A DNA stretch of 16,141 nt, taken from an uncultured Clostridia bacterium. GTDB taxonomy: Bacteria; Bacillota; Clostridia; Christensenellales; UBA1242. The DNA is taken from assembly GCA_946610655.1 (NCBI GenBank), contig CAMOCH010000015.1:1-16141 (forward strand), given 5' to 3'. The notes beneath the pieces are model-generated. The model searched no databases, had not been told where the DNA came from, and saw only the letters and a program-made list of their open reading frames with translations. Of this stretch, positions 6,971 to 14,460 are shown piece after piece; the first letter of the stretch is position 1; every line of letters begins with the position of its first letter. Both the position numbers and the translations under genes were made by a program.

Positions 6971-7042
6971 ATGAAATTAAGCAAAATTTGCACAGTTTTT
7001 AACAAAGTTTTGCGAAAATTCATTATATATATTGCTAAATAG
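6971..7042 (+). CDS. Possible 23-residue small ORF in the leader
   Basis: An ATG at 6971, four bases after the -10 box and therefore at or next to the predicted transcription start, opens a 23-codon frame ending at TAG 7040-7042. The peptide is cationic with a hydrophobic C-terminal half, starting M-K-L-S-K-I-C and ending F-I-I-Y-I-A-K. Its stop codon overlaps a GTG (7042) that is in frame with the main gene. It could be a leaderless regulatory or membrane peptide, or chance. There is no Shine-Dalgarno. Low confidence. Confidence 0.25.
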   Translation: MKLSKICTVFNKVLRKFIIYIAK

Positions 7043-7101
7043 TGTTACAAAGCGTCAAAAAAACGCAAAAAACAAATTATCAAACAAAAAGGAGAAAAGA
7101 T

Positions 7102-8031
7102 ATGACAACATTCCAAATTATCATGGTAGTGCTTATGAGTATTGGTATTGCAATTGCTATTGGATTTTCTATTGCGTTTGTTATTGAAGCAATGAAAGCT
7201 CCAAAAGAACCAGTTGTTGAAGCTGAACCAGAAGCAAAAGAAAGTGAGCCAGCAGAAGAATATGACATTCGTGAAATGCTCGCACAATTAGACGAAGAAG
7301 CTAAAGAAGCTCCAGCAGAAGAAAAGGTTGAAGAAACAAAAGAAGAAGTTAAAGAAGAACCAGCTGCTGAAGAAGTAAAAGAAGAAGTAGTTGAAAACGC
7401 TGAAGCTGAAAAAGTTGAAGAAGCTCCAGTAGAAGAAAAAGTTGAAGAAGCTCCAGCAGAAGAAAAGGTTGAAGAAACAAAAGAAGAAGTTAAAGAGGAA
7501 CCAGCTGCTGAAAAAGTTGAAGAAGCTCCAAAAACAATCATTATCAAAGAAGTAACAACAGAAACTGTTGGAACAGACTTTGACTACAACGTTCGTCTTG
7601 CTAAGATTGTTGAATCTAAAGATAAACTTGAAAAAGATCTTCAAAAAACTCGTCATTCAATTTTAAAATATGAAAGAACAGAACGCCGTCGTGCTCGTAA
7701 CCAAAAAATGCTCGACAGACGTGCAGTTGAACTTACTAACCTTAACTTAATGATGTATTCTGTAACAGATATCAAAAACATCGACGAAGACAAAAAGGTT
7801 AAACAAGAAGAACTTACAACTCATATTGCTGAACTTAAAGCAAGCATTCAAGATGCTGATGAATACTTGGCAAAAAATCGTGAAAAATATGAACACGACA
7901 AAAAGATGCTCGCATTCTATGAAAAAGAAGAAGCAAGATATAATGATGAAATTGCAGAACTTGAAGTTCTTATTAAAAATGCAAACAGTGTAACTGGAAG
8001 CACAACAACAACCACAACTACAACTGTTTAG
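7102..8031 (+). CDS. Membrane-anchored Glu/Lys-rich repeat and coiled-coil protein, probably highly expressed
   Basis: The 309-residue protein has one N-terminal membrane helix (about 5-29). A strongly acidic E/K/A/P/V region (about 33-143) follows, holding two copies of a 21-residue repeat (70-90 and 117-137). Next comes a charged helical, probably coiled-coil region (about 165-297), then eight consecutive Thr and a final Val. ATG 7102 is preceded by AAGGAG at 7089-7094; an in-frame GTG at 7042 would add 20 basic residues but lacks a good ribosome site. A strong promoter, a good ribosome site and frequent CGT/CGC Arg codons, where neighbours mostly use AGA, suggest high expression. With its inner or outer location unproven, a role as an envelope spacer or cell-shape scaffold is only inference. 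The family is not recognised. Confidence 0.85.
   Translation: MTTFQIIMVVLMSIGIAIAIGFSIAFVIEAMKAPKEPVVEAEPEAKESEPAEEYDIREMLAQLDEEAKEAPAEEKVEETKEEVKEEPAAEEVKEEVVENAEAEKVEEAPVEEKVEEAPAEEKVEETKEEVKEEPAAEKVEEAPKTIIIKEVTTETVGTDFDYNVRLAKIVESKDKLEKDLQKTRHSILKYERTERRRARNQKMLDRRAVELTNLNLMMYSVTDIKNIDEDKKVKQEELTTHIAELKASIQDADEYLAKNREKYEHDKKMLAFYEKEEARYNDEIAELEVLIKNANSVTGSTTTTTTTTV
7309..7371 (+). repeat. 63-bp direct repeat, copy 1
   Basis: This is the first copy of a 21-codon unit, beginning GCTCCAGCAGAAGAAAAGG, inside the acidic region of the gene at 7102. It matches 7450-7512 with a single base difference (GAA against GAG). Confidence 0.9.
7450..7512 (+). repeat. 63-bp direct repeat, copy 2
   Basis: This is the second copy of the 21-codon unit, offset by exactly 141 bp (47 codons), so the frame is kept. 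The one silent difference suggests a recent duplication or gene-conversion event. Confidence 0.9.
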
Positions 8032-8044
8032 TAAACAAAAATAA

Positions 8045-8068
8045 AAGAGCCATTTGGCTCTTTTTTTT
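8045..8068. terminator. Bidirectional terminator between converging units
   Basis: AAGAGCC (8045-8051) pairs with GGCTCTT (8056-8062) around ATTT. The plus strand has a run of eight T. On the minus strand the stem is followed by TTTTATTTTT. It can end both the plus-strand gene at 7102 and the minus-strand suf operon, whose last stop is at 8078. Confidence 0.88.
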
Positions 8069-8077
8069 GTTCAAAAA

Positions 8078-8509
8078 TTATTGTAAAGAATTTAATAAAT
8101 TTTCAAGAGTGTGCCAAGAAAGTGTTGCACATTTTGCTCTTGATGGCATGTTTGAAACATTTTCAAAGGCTAAAGCATTTTTTAAACGTTTTTTCTGCTC
8201 TGAGGTTAGTTTTTCACGTTTAATCATAGAAATAAATATTTCAATAATTTCTTTTGCTTCCTGAGTGGTTTTTCCTTTTAATAAATCAATCATGATAGAT
8301 GTTGAGCTTTGGCTTATTGCGCATCCGTGTCCAAAAAAAGCCATATCTTGAATTATGCCATTTTCAATGGTTGCTTCAAGTTTAATTTCATCGCCACAAT
8401 TTGGATTGTGTCCCAAGCTTGAACAAGATGGGTGAGAGAGCTCTTTTTTGTATGGGCTATTTACGCTGTGCTCCATAATAAGTTCTGAATAGAGAGAATT
8501 GATATCCAT
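8078..8509 (-). CDS. sufU: SufU, zinc-dependent sulfurtransferase of the SUF system
   Basis: SufU accepts persulfide sulfur from SufS and passes it to the SufBCD scaffold in Bacillota; it is zinc-dependent and is not itself the scaffold. The 143-residue protein shows the expected metal ligands: Cys38 and Asp40 in N-P-x-C-G-D, Cys63 in G-H-G-C-A-I-S, and Cys127 in R-x-K-C-A-T-L-S-W. The insertion between the second and third Cys that marks SufU against IscU is present. It is last in the suf operon, five bases after the sufS stop, with AGGA just upstream of its ATG, and is followed by a bidirectional terminator. Identity is very sure. Confidence 0.95.
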   Translation of the reverse strand: MDINSLYSELIMEHSVNSPYKKELSHPSCSSLGHNPNCGDEIKLEATIENGIIQDMAFFGHGCAISQSSTSIMIDLLKGKTTQEAKEIIEIFISMIKREKLTSEQKKRLKNALAFENVSNMPSRAKCATLSWHTLENLLNSLQ

Positions 8510-8514
8510 TTTTG

Positions 8515-9717
8515 TTATCCTATATATTTTTTAAATTTTCCATAAATTTTGTTTAACGAGTCGATAAGTTTATCAATATCATTTTTTGTGCTATATATTG
8601 CAAATGTAATGCGGCAAGTGCTGTCAAGATTTAAAAATTTAAGAAGTGGTTGAGCGCAGTGATTGCCACTTCTGACACAAATATTATCGCTTGCTAAAAA
8701 TGTTGAAACATCATGTGGATGAATATTTTTTATATTAAATGAAATAACGCTTGTGCTATTTGGAGAAACATATAAATCAACATATGGCAATTGTTTAAGT
8801 TTTGTGATTGCATAATCAAAAACTTCTTTTTCTACTTTTTGAATTGTGTCATAACCAATAGAACTAATATATTCAATTGCTTTTTCAAGAGCCACAGCGC
8901 CTGCAATATTTTGTGTTCCGGCTTCAAATTTGTTAGGAAGTGGCGCAAATGTTGTGCTTTGCTCATTAACATATTCTATCATGTCGCCACCCATCAAAAA
9001 TGGAGTCATATTTTCAAGTAAATTCTTTTTACCATATAGCACGCCAATGCCAAGAGGTGCATACATTTTGTGACCACTAAAAACTAAAAAGTCTGCATCA
9101 AGTTTTTGAACATCAATTTGAATGTGACAAGCAGCTTGGGTGCCATCAACCAAAACAATGGCGCCAACAGAGTGGGCTTTATTGATGATTTTTTCAAGGT
9201 TTGGTCGGTCTCCAATTACATTAGAAAGCATTGTTATTGCCACAATTTTTGTGTTACTGTCAATTTTTTCAAGTTCGCTATCTTCAATTTGCAAGTTTTG
9301 GTTTAAATATAAGTATTCAAGTTTGGCTTTTTTTGTTTTGCAAACTTTTTGCCAAGGAACAAGATTGCTGTGGTGTTCCATAATTGATATAACAACTTTG
9401 TCTTGATTGTTAATATTTTCTAAACCATAAGAATAGGCAACAAGATTTATTGCTTCGGTTGCATTTTTTGTGAATATAATTTCTTCATCAAATTTTGCAT
9501 TGATAAATTTTGCAACGGTGTGTCTTGCATGATTGTATTTTTCAGTTGCTTTTTCGCTAAGATAGTAGGTTCCTCTGTGTGGGTTTGCATTAAAGCTTTT
9601 ATAAAAAGAGTATTCTTCATCAAGAACACATTTTGGTTTTTGACTTGTTGCACCACTATCAAGATAAACAGTTTTTCCACTTTTTATTAATGGAAAGTCT
9701 TTTTGAAAATTATACAT
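8515..9717 (-). CDS. sufS: SufS, cysteine desulfurase (group II)
   Basis: This PLP enzyme removes sulfur from L-cysteine, giving alanine and an enzyme persulfide for iron-sulfur cluster assembly. The 400 residues match the usual length (about 406). Visible are the N-terminal Y-L-D-S-G-A-T-S-Q-K-P motif (18-28), E-H-H-S-N-L-V-P-W (114-122), the PLP Lys217 in S-G-H-K, and the catalytic Cys354 in R-S-G-N-H-C-A-Q-P-L. R-x-G-x-H-C-A-Q-P is the group II signature. Its start overlaps the sufD stop by eight bases, so translational coupling is likely; SufU follows and is its usual sulfur acceptor. Identity is very sure. Confidence 0.97.
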   Translation of the reverse strand: MYNFQKDFPLIKSGKTVYLDSGATSQKPKCVLDEEYSFYKSFNANPHRGTYYLSEKATEKYNHARHTVAKFINAKFDEEIIFTKNATEAINLVAYSYGLENINNQDKVVISIMEHHSNLVPWQKVCKTKKAKLEYLYLNQNLQIEDSELEKIDSNTKIVAITMLSNVIGDRPNLEKIINKAHSVGAIVLVDGTQAACHIQIDVQKLDADFLVFSGHKMYAPLGIGVLYGKKNLLENMTPFLMGGDMIEYVNEQSTTFAPLPNKFEAGTQNIAGAVALEKAIEYISSIGYDTIQKVEKEVFDYAITKLKQLPYVDLYVSPNSTSVISFNIKNIHPHDVSTFLASDNICVRSGNHCAQPLLKFLNLDSTCRITFAIYSTKNDIDKLIDSLNKIYGKFKKYIG

Positions 9718-10726
9718 TATCTAAATTCCTATCAATTAAATTTAAAACTTTATTTTTTGTTTCTTCGTCATTAATGCTTTGTATGATATTTGCAAATTTT
9801 GCCATTGATACCATTTTTATTGCATCACGCTTAGAAATTCCACGACTCATAATATAGAACAGGCTGCTTTCATCAATTTTTCCGGTTGCTGTACTATGAC
9901 TGCCTTCAACGTCTTCTTCTGCGCAGAGTAAAATTGGTAATGCTTTTGATTTGCAAGAAGGGGAGAACATCAAGCAGAGTTCTTTTTCGTCACCATAGCT
10001 TTTTGCTGCACCTTGTTTAAAATCTATTGTTCCTTTAAAACTTTTTTCTGCAAAGTTATTAAGCGAACCAACAACATTAATTGTTGAGTTTGCAAATTTG
10101 CCATGTATTTCACTTATAATATTTAAATCAATTTTGTCTTTATTTTTGCCAAGATATAAGCATTTCGTTTCGCTTGTTGAATTTTCCAAGAGGCTCGTTG
10201 TGTGTTTAAGAACATATTCATTTGCAGCAGCTGATATAGTGACAGATTTAAACTTTGCGTTTTCTTCTATTTTTGCTTCAATATTCAAAAATATTTGAGC
10301 ATTGTTTGCATTAGAAAGAATTGTTACATTTGCGTTTGCTGATTTTTTTATGTTAAAAACAAGATTTAAGTTTGCAAATGTTGCAGTTTCTGATTCAATA
10401 TTTATGATTATGTCTCGATTTGTATATTCGTTTAAAGTAATAAACAAATTTCCAGCAACACAGGTCTCTTTATTTTGAAAAATGTCTATTTTAACTGGAG
10501 TATTGTTTTGTTCTATGACTATTGCTTTTGATATTTTTGCTTGAGCTTTTGCTTGATCGCAAATTGCAGATGAAACGGCAAATGTATTGTTTTCTATAGT
10601 TACATTTTCCCCATATATTTTTGGGTTAAAACTAACATTTTTATTATCAAAAGTTGAATCTATAACTTGATAATAATTTGTTCCGTAGTTTTGCGATGTT
10701 AAAACGGGAGAGTAGTTAATTTTCAT
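9710..10726 (-). CDS. sufD: SufD, Fe-S cluster scaffold subunit
   Basis: SufD pairs with SufB and SufC in the SufBCD scaffold that builds nascent iron-sulfur clusters. The 338-residue protein is at the short end for the family. The C-terminal third carries the signature E-D-V-E-G-S-H-S-T-A-T-G-K-I (271-284; His277 is in the position of the functional SufD His known in E. coli), followed by L-F-Y-I-M-S-R-G-I-S (289-298). The middle is beta-rich, as expected for the right-handed beta helix. Its ATG shares one base with the sufB stop (TAATG). The N-terminal region is poorly conserved, which is normal. Identity is sure from the C-terminus and operon position. Confidence 0.93.
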   Translation of the reverse strand: MKINYSPVLTSQNYGTNYYQVIDSTFDNKNVSFNPKIYGENVTIENNTFAVSSAICDQAKAQAKISKAIVIEQNNTPVKIDIFQNKETCVAGNLFITLNEYTNRDIIINIESETATFANLNLVFNIKKSANANVTILSNANNAQIFLNIEAKIEENAKFKSVTISAAANEYVLKHTTSLLENSTSETKCLYLGKNKDKIDLNIISEIHGKFANSTINVVGSLNNFAEKSFKGTIDFKQGAAKSYGDEKELCLMFSPSCKSKALPILLCAEEDVEGSHSTATGKIDESSLFYIMSRGISKRDAIKMVSMAKFANIIQSINDEETKNKVLNLIDRNLDNV

Positions 10727-12126
10727 TATCCAATAGCCCCCTCAAGTTCAAGATTAATAAGTCTGTTCATTTCAACAGCGTATTCAAGAGGAAGTTCTTT
10801 AGAAACAGGATTTGCAAAACCACGAACGATGGTTGCTTTTGCATCATCTTCAGATAAACCTCTTGTCATCAAATAAAAAATTGATTTTTCGCTGATTTTG
10901 CCGACTTTTGCTTCGTGTGAAAATTCGACATCATTTGTTTGAATGTCATTAACAGGCAAAGTGTCACTTCTTGATTTGTCGTCAAGCATAAGCCCATCAC
11001 AATTAACAGAACATTTACTGCCAGTTGCGTTAGGGGTAACTTTAACAAGTGCACGATAGGTGCAGATGCCACCATTCTTTGACAAACTTTTTGCATTAAC
11101 AACACTAGATGTATTTTTTGCAAGATGAACAACTTTAAAACCAGTATCTAAGTTTTGACCAGCTCCGGCAAAAGAAATTCCGGTGTATTCTGTTTTAGAA
11201 TTTTCGCCTTTTAATATGCTCATAGGGTATAGCATAGAAATTTTGCTTCCAAAGCTGCCGCTTACCCAGTCAATTTGAGCATTTTTTTCACAAATTGCCT
11301 TTTTTGTGTTTAAATTAAGCATATTTTTTGACCAGTTTTCAACGGTTGAATATCTAAGATATGCGTTTTCTTTAACAAAAAGTTCAACGCAGCCTGCATG
11401 CAAGTTAACTTTATTATATTTTGGAGCACTGCATCCTTCAATAAAGTGCAAACTAGAGTTGTCTTCCACAATAATAAGTGTGTGCTCAAATTGCCCACTT
11501 TCTGGTGAGTTTAGTCTAAAATATGATTGAAGTGGCATTTCAAGTTTTACGTTTTTTGGAACATAAACAAAGCTGCCACCACTCCAAACGGCATAGTGAA
11601 GAGCAATAAATTTATGCTCGGTAAGTGGCACGCATTTTGAAAAATATTCTTTAACAATTTCTGGATATTTTTCAATAGCTTCTTCCATAGATGTATAAAT
11701 TACGCCTTGTTCAAGCAAATCTTTTTTCATTGAGTGATAAACAACTTCGCTATCATATTGCGCACCAACACCGGCGAGATATTCTCGCTCAGACTTTGGT
11801 ATTCCAAGTTTTTCAAAGGTGTCTTTAATATTTTCTGGCACATCGTCCCAGTTGTCTTTCATATTTGTTTTTGGCTTAACATAAGTTGCGATTTCGTCCA
11901 TTTTTAGTTCACTTAAATCTGGGCCCCATGTTGGGAGACTGAGCTTTTCATATGTTTCAAGAGCTTTCAAACGAATGTCTAGCATCCATTTAGGCTCATT
12001 TTTCTTTTGTGAAATTTCGCAAACAATATCTTTTGTTAAACCATTTTTAATTTTGTAAGCATATTCATCTTTGTTTTTGAAATTGTAAATATTTGTATTT
12101 AAATCTTTAATTTGTGTTTTAGGCAT
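10726..12126 (-). CDS. sufB: SufB, Fe-S cluster scaffold subunit
   Basis: SufB is the main subunit of the SufBC(D) scaffold. The 466-residue product, starting M-P-K-T-Q-I-K, has the family's length and pattern: P-T-W-G-P-D-L-S (65-72), E-R-E-Y-L-A-G-V-G-A-Q-Y-D-S-E (113-127), a Cys in V-N-C-D-G-L-M-L (Cys376), S-H-E-A-K-V-G-K-I (403-411, with the conserved Glu405) and F-Y-L-M-T-R-G-L (417-424). The ATG at 12126 is chosen: it has a perfect GGAGG at 12133-12137 and overlaps the sufC end by eight bases. A longer frame up to 12252 would lie inside sufC and is not family-like. Identity is very sure. Confidence 0.97.
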   Translation of the reverse strand: MPKTQIKDLNTNIYNFKNKDEYAYKIKNGLTKDIVCEISQKKNEPKWMLDIRLKALETYEKLSLPTWGPDLSELKMDEIATYVKPKTNMKDNWDDVPENIKDTFEKLGIPKSEREYLAGVGAQYDSEVVYHSMKKDLLEQGVIYTSMEEAIEKYPEIVKEYFSKCVPLTEHKFIALHYAVWSGGSFVYVPKNVKLEMPLQSYFRLNSPESGQFEHTLIIVEDNSSLHFIEGCSAPKYNKVNLHAGCVELFVKENAYLRYSTVENWSKNMLNLNTKKAICEKNAQIDWVSGSFGSKISMLYPMSILKGENSKTEYTGISFAGAGQNLDTGFKVVHLAKNTSSVVNAKSLSKNGGICTYRALVKVTPNATGSKCSVNCDGLMLDDKSRSDTLPVNDIQTNDVEFSHEAKVGKISEKSIFYLMTRGLSEDDAKATIVRGFANPVSKELPLEYAVEMNRLINLELEGAIG

Positions 12127-12862
12127 TTTTTGCCTCCGTAACAAATTTAGAGTAGCCGTGTTTGTCAATTTCGTTAGCAAGACTTGCATCGCCAGTATAT
12201 ACAATTTTGCCATCAACCAAAATGTGAACATAGTCAACAGGAATACTTTCAAGAAGTTTTGTTGAGTGGGTTATAATAAGCATTGCATTATTTTTGTTAG
12301 AAAACATACCAATGCCTTTTGACACAATTTTAATTGCATCAACATCAAGTCCAGAATCTGTTTCGTCCAAAATGGCAAGCTTTGGATTCAGTTCTAGCAT
12401 TTGCAAAATTTCGTTTTTCTTTTTTTCGCCACCAGAGCAGCCAACGTTAAGGTCTCTTGATTCCATACCTTGTTTAATTTTTAAAGATTTAATATTTTTT
12501 TCAATTTCATCAGATAACTCAAAATAATCAATTTTGCTGTTTGTTTTTGATTTTGCCTGCTTAATAAAATTAAATAAGCTTATTCCTTCAATCTCTTCAG
12601 GAGTTTGAAAACTCATAAAAATGCCTTTTTTTGCTATTTCATCGGTTTTCAAATTAGTTATATTTTCTCCGTCAAAAATTATTTCACCACAAGTTTTTTT
12701 GTGGTGTGGGTGAGAAAAAATTGCATTTGCAAGTGTGGTTTTTCCGGCGCCGTTTGGCCCCATTATAACATGGATTTCACCTTTATTTATGTTAAGATTA
12801 ATGCCTTTTAAAATTTCCTTATCATCTGCAATTGTATGCAAGTTTTTAATTTGAAGTAACAT
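12119..12862 (-). CDS. sufC: SufC, ATPase of the SUF scaffold
   Basis: SufC is an ABC-type cytoplasmic ATPase that drives conformational change in SufB-SufD during cluster assembly; it is not a transporter. In 247 residues the Walker A G-P-N-G-A-G-K-T-T (35-43), the Q-loop region, the signature S-G-G-E-K (143-147), Walker B L-A-I-L-D-E (162-167) and the H-loop His199 are all present. The T-D-S-G-L-D-V-D-A stretch after Walker B is typical of SufC. ATG 12862 has AAAGGAG five bases upstream. It is first in the operon, under the promoter at 12905-12933. Gene order C-B-D-S-U differs from the C-D-S-U-B order of Bacillus subtilis. Identity is very sure. Confidence 0.97.
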   Translation of the reverse strand: MLLQIKNLHTIADDKEILKGINLNINKGEIHVIMGPNGAGKTTLANAIFSHPHHKKTCGEIIFDGENITNLKTDEIAKKGIFMSFQTPEEIEGISLFNFIKQAKSKTNSKIDYFELSDEIEKNIKSLKIKQGMESRDLNVGCSGGEKKKNEILQMLELNPKLAILDETDSGLDVDAIKIVSKGIGMFSNKNNAMLIITHSTKLLESIPVDYVHILVDGKIVYTGDASLANEIDKHGYSKFVTEAKNA

Positions 12863-12891
12863 ATATGCTCCTTTAATTCCTAGTAAATTAG

Positions 12892-12907
12892 TATGATATT
12901 AATCATA
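12892..12907. promoter_or_regulatory. Inverted repeat over the suf -10/start region (possible operator)
   Basis: TATGAT and ATCATA form perfect six-base arms around ATTA. The site overlaps the last bases of the suf -10 box and the predicted start, where a bound repressor would block initiation. In AT-rich DNA such palindromes also arise by chance, and no regulator gene is in view. Confidence 0.35.
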
Positions 12908-12933
12908 ATACAGCAGATACATAAAAAATGCAA
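12905..12933 (-). promoter_or_regulatory. sufC: Promoter of the suf operon
   Basis: On the minus strand TTGCAT (12933-12928) is followed after 17 bp by TATTAT (12910-12905). The predicted start is near 12898, giving a leader of about 36 nt with AAAGGAG before sufC. The -10 box partly overlaps an inverted repeat. Confidence 0.75.
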
Positions 12934-12949
12934 GTATATTATTGAATAT

Positions 12950-12979
12950 TTGACAACATAAAATAAAATATTATATAAT
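12950..12979 (+). promoter_or_regulatory. sipW: Consensus promoter of the signal peptidase gene
   Basis: Perfect TTGACA (12950-12955) and perfect TATAAT (12974-12979) with an 18-bp spacer. The predicted start at about 12986 coincides with the ATG, so the mRNA would be leaderless. Confidence 0.8.
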
Positions 12980-12985
12980 TTTTAT

Positions 12986-13657
12986 ATGAAAAAAGTTGAT
13001 AACAATAAGGTTAAAGGAAATAGTGAGACAGAATCTATTGCAGAAATTAAGAAAAATCAAATAGATTCCTACGACGAAGTTGAACATTACAAAAAAATAT
13101 TAAAAAAGCGTAGGAAAAAATTGATTGCTAGGTTCTTTATTTTTTTGTTTTTGCTTATTATAACTCCAATCATGATTTTTGTCGCATCGGTAACATTTGA
13201 TAAAAATGCAAAACATGATTTCTTTGGCTTATGTTTTTGTGTTGTTATTTCAAATAGTATGGAACCAGAAATTAATATTAATGATTGCGTTGTGATTAAA
13301 AAATTGGATAAATCATCACAAATTAATATTGGAGATGATATTGGATATGTTAATAGCAGTGGAGATGTTGTTATTCACCGAGTTATAGGAATTGAAACAA
13401 CCGAATCTGGTGAAACAAGATATATAACAAAAGGTATTCACAACACCATGGCAGATGACTATCCTGTTTCAAAAGATAGTGTTGTTGGAATAAAAGTTGG
13501 AACATCTAAAGTTTTTGGAAGAACTGTTGTATTTTTTAGATCAACTGCTGGCATAATTGTTATGATTTTGATATTTGTTGTTATTGCTGGTGTATTTATT
13601 GTGGCATTTAGAGTATCTGAAGATATAAGATATGTAGAAAAACAAGACAATTTATAG
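12986..13657 (+). CDS. sipW: Signal peptidase I, SipW/Sec11-like (S26B) type
   Basis: This membrane serine protease cleaves signal peptides of exported proteins. SipW-type enzymes use a Ser-His pair instead of Ser-Lys and often serve a few dedicated substrates. The 223 residues comprise a long charged cytoplasmic N-terminus, a membrane helix (about 46-70), S-M-E-P with nucleophile Ser91, I-N-I-G-D (113-117), V-I-H-R-V with His131, T-K-G (148-150), Asp157 in the N-x-x-x-D-x-x-P-V-like stretch, and a C-terminal helix (about 187-208). The second helix is typical of the Sec11/SipW group. No ribosome binding site precedes the ATG; the promoter position implies a leaderless mRNA. It is divergent from suf and followed by a terminator and a small secreted protein that may be its substrate. 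Confidence 0.9.
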   Translation: MKKVDNNKVKGNSETESIAEIKKNQIDSYDEVEHYKKILKKRRKKLIARFFIFLFLLIITPIMIFVASVTFDKNAKHDFFGLCFCVVISNSMEPEININDCVVIKKLDKSSQINIGDDIGYVNSSGDVVIHRVIGIETTESGETRYITKGIHNTMADDYPVSKDSVVGIKVGTSKVFGRTVVFFRSTAGIIVMILIFVVIAGVFIVAFRVSEDIRYVEKQDNL

Positions 13658-13678
13658 AAAAAAGCAATAAAAATAATT

Positions 13679-13706
13679 AAAAAACTGCAAATAATGCAGT
13701 TTTTTT
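13679..13706 (+). terminator. Rho-independent terminator after the signal peptidase gene
   Basis: AAAACTGCA (13681-13689) pairs with TGCAGTTTT (13695-13703) around AATAA, and the T run continues to 13706. It suggests that the peptidase and the secreted-protein gene are separate units or are joined only by read-through. Confidence 0.85.
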
Positions 13707-13761
13707 GTTGCAAATGTATAAAAAACATGTGTATGGATAGTATTAAATTGTTGGAGAATAT

Positions 13762-14355
13762 ATGGAAAAGAAAAATGTTGCAACAACTTTAGTACTGATA
13801 TTATCTGCGCTTGTATTCACTGTTATTGGTTCATGCTTTATGAATTTGGTTTATGCCGACACAAAAATTGTGGTAAGTAATCCAAAAGTGAATGTTAGCA
13901 GTAATGTTCTTGTTTATGATTCGAAAGATGAAAATAAAACCCAGATTGAATACTTAAAATTTAGTGATAGTGAACTTGGTCTTAAACCTGTTACTGGTGA
14001 ACAAAATTCTGAAACAAAAATTCCAAGTACGGTTACCGATAAAACTGGAAGTGAAGGGCTTTATTCAACAATAAAAGTAACGGCACCAGCTGGATTGAGG
14101 ATAACTATAAATAATGTTAAAATTGAAAGCAAAGAAAAGAAAGAAGATATTGAAAAAGAGCGAGAAAACTTGTTTGTTGGGATTATGGATACAGAAGATG
14201 GTGCAAAGTCTCTTAAGGAAGATGAAACAACACTTATAACTGAGCCTTTGGCTGTTGAGGATAAAGAATATACAATATTGTTTTGGTTAGATTCAAAAGC
14301 GGCAGATATTTTAAAAGGAGCAAAAATATCCTTTGATATTAATTTTGTTGTATAA
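13762..14355 (+). CDS. Small secreted protein, possible substrate of the SipW-type peptidase
   Basis: The 197-residue protein begins with a signal sequence: basic start (Lys3, Lys4), hydrophobic core (about 7-29) and a likely cleavage after V-Y-A (Ala32). The mature part is Lys/Glu/Thr/Ser-rich and beta-like, with a charged K/E cluster near 127-136, and ends in F-W-L-D-S-K-A-A-D (174-182) and F-D-I-N-F-V-V. That end recalls the I-W-L-D/G-type C-termini of TasA/camelysin-like and other SipW-linked secreted proteins, but the match is weak. ATG 13762 has GGAG at 13753-13756. TTGCAA (13708-13713) and TATGGA (13732-13737) could be a weak promoter. Secretion is well supported; substrate status rests on gene order. 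Confidence 0.75.
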   Translation: MEKKNVATTLVLILSALVFTVIGSCFMNLVYADTKIVVSNPKVNVSSNVLVYDSKDENKTQIEYLKFSDSELGLKPVTGEQNSETKIPSTVTDKTGSEGLYSTIKVTAPAGLRITINNVKIESKEKKEDIEKERENLFVGIMDTEDGAKSLKEDETTLITEPLAVEDKEYTILFWLDSKAADILKGAKISFDINFVV

Positions 14356-14390
14356 GCTTATTTTTTGTTAAAAATTTATAATATTTTATT

Positions 14391-14417
14391 AAAAAAATGC
14401 AATTTTTGCATTTTTTT
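14391..14417 (+). terminator. Rho-independent terminator after the secreted protein gene
   Basis: A perfect 12-pair stem (14391-14402 with 14406-14417) of A/T plus a TGCA core has a three-T loop, and the T run is part of the stem. It is AT-rich, and symmetrical enough to act in both directions. Confidence 0.75.
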
Positions 14418-14460
14418 AATTTAAATCATAAAAAAATATTCATTGTAAATACTAAATATA

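Noticed and set aside
7080..7656. Long minus-strand frames opposite the coiled-coil gene (Ser- or Phe-rich)
   Set aside because: They are mirror images of the E/K/A-rich repeat region with low-complexity composition; no promoter or ribosome site.
12127..12252. N-terminal extension of sufB upstream to 12252
   Set aside because: It lies inside sufC in another frame, shows no SufB similarity, and the GGAGG-led ATG at 12126 gives the normal family length.
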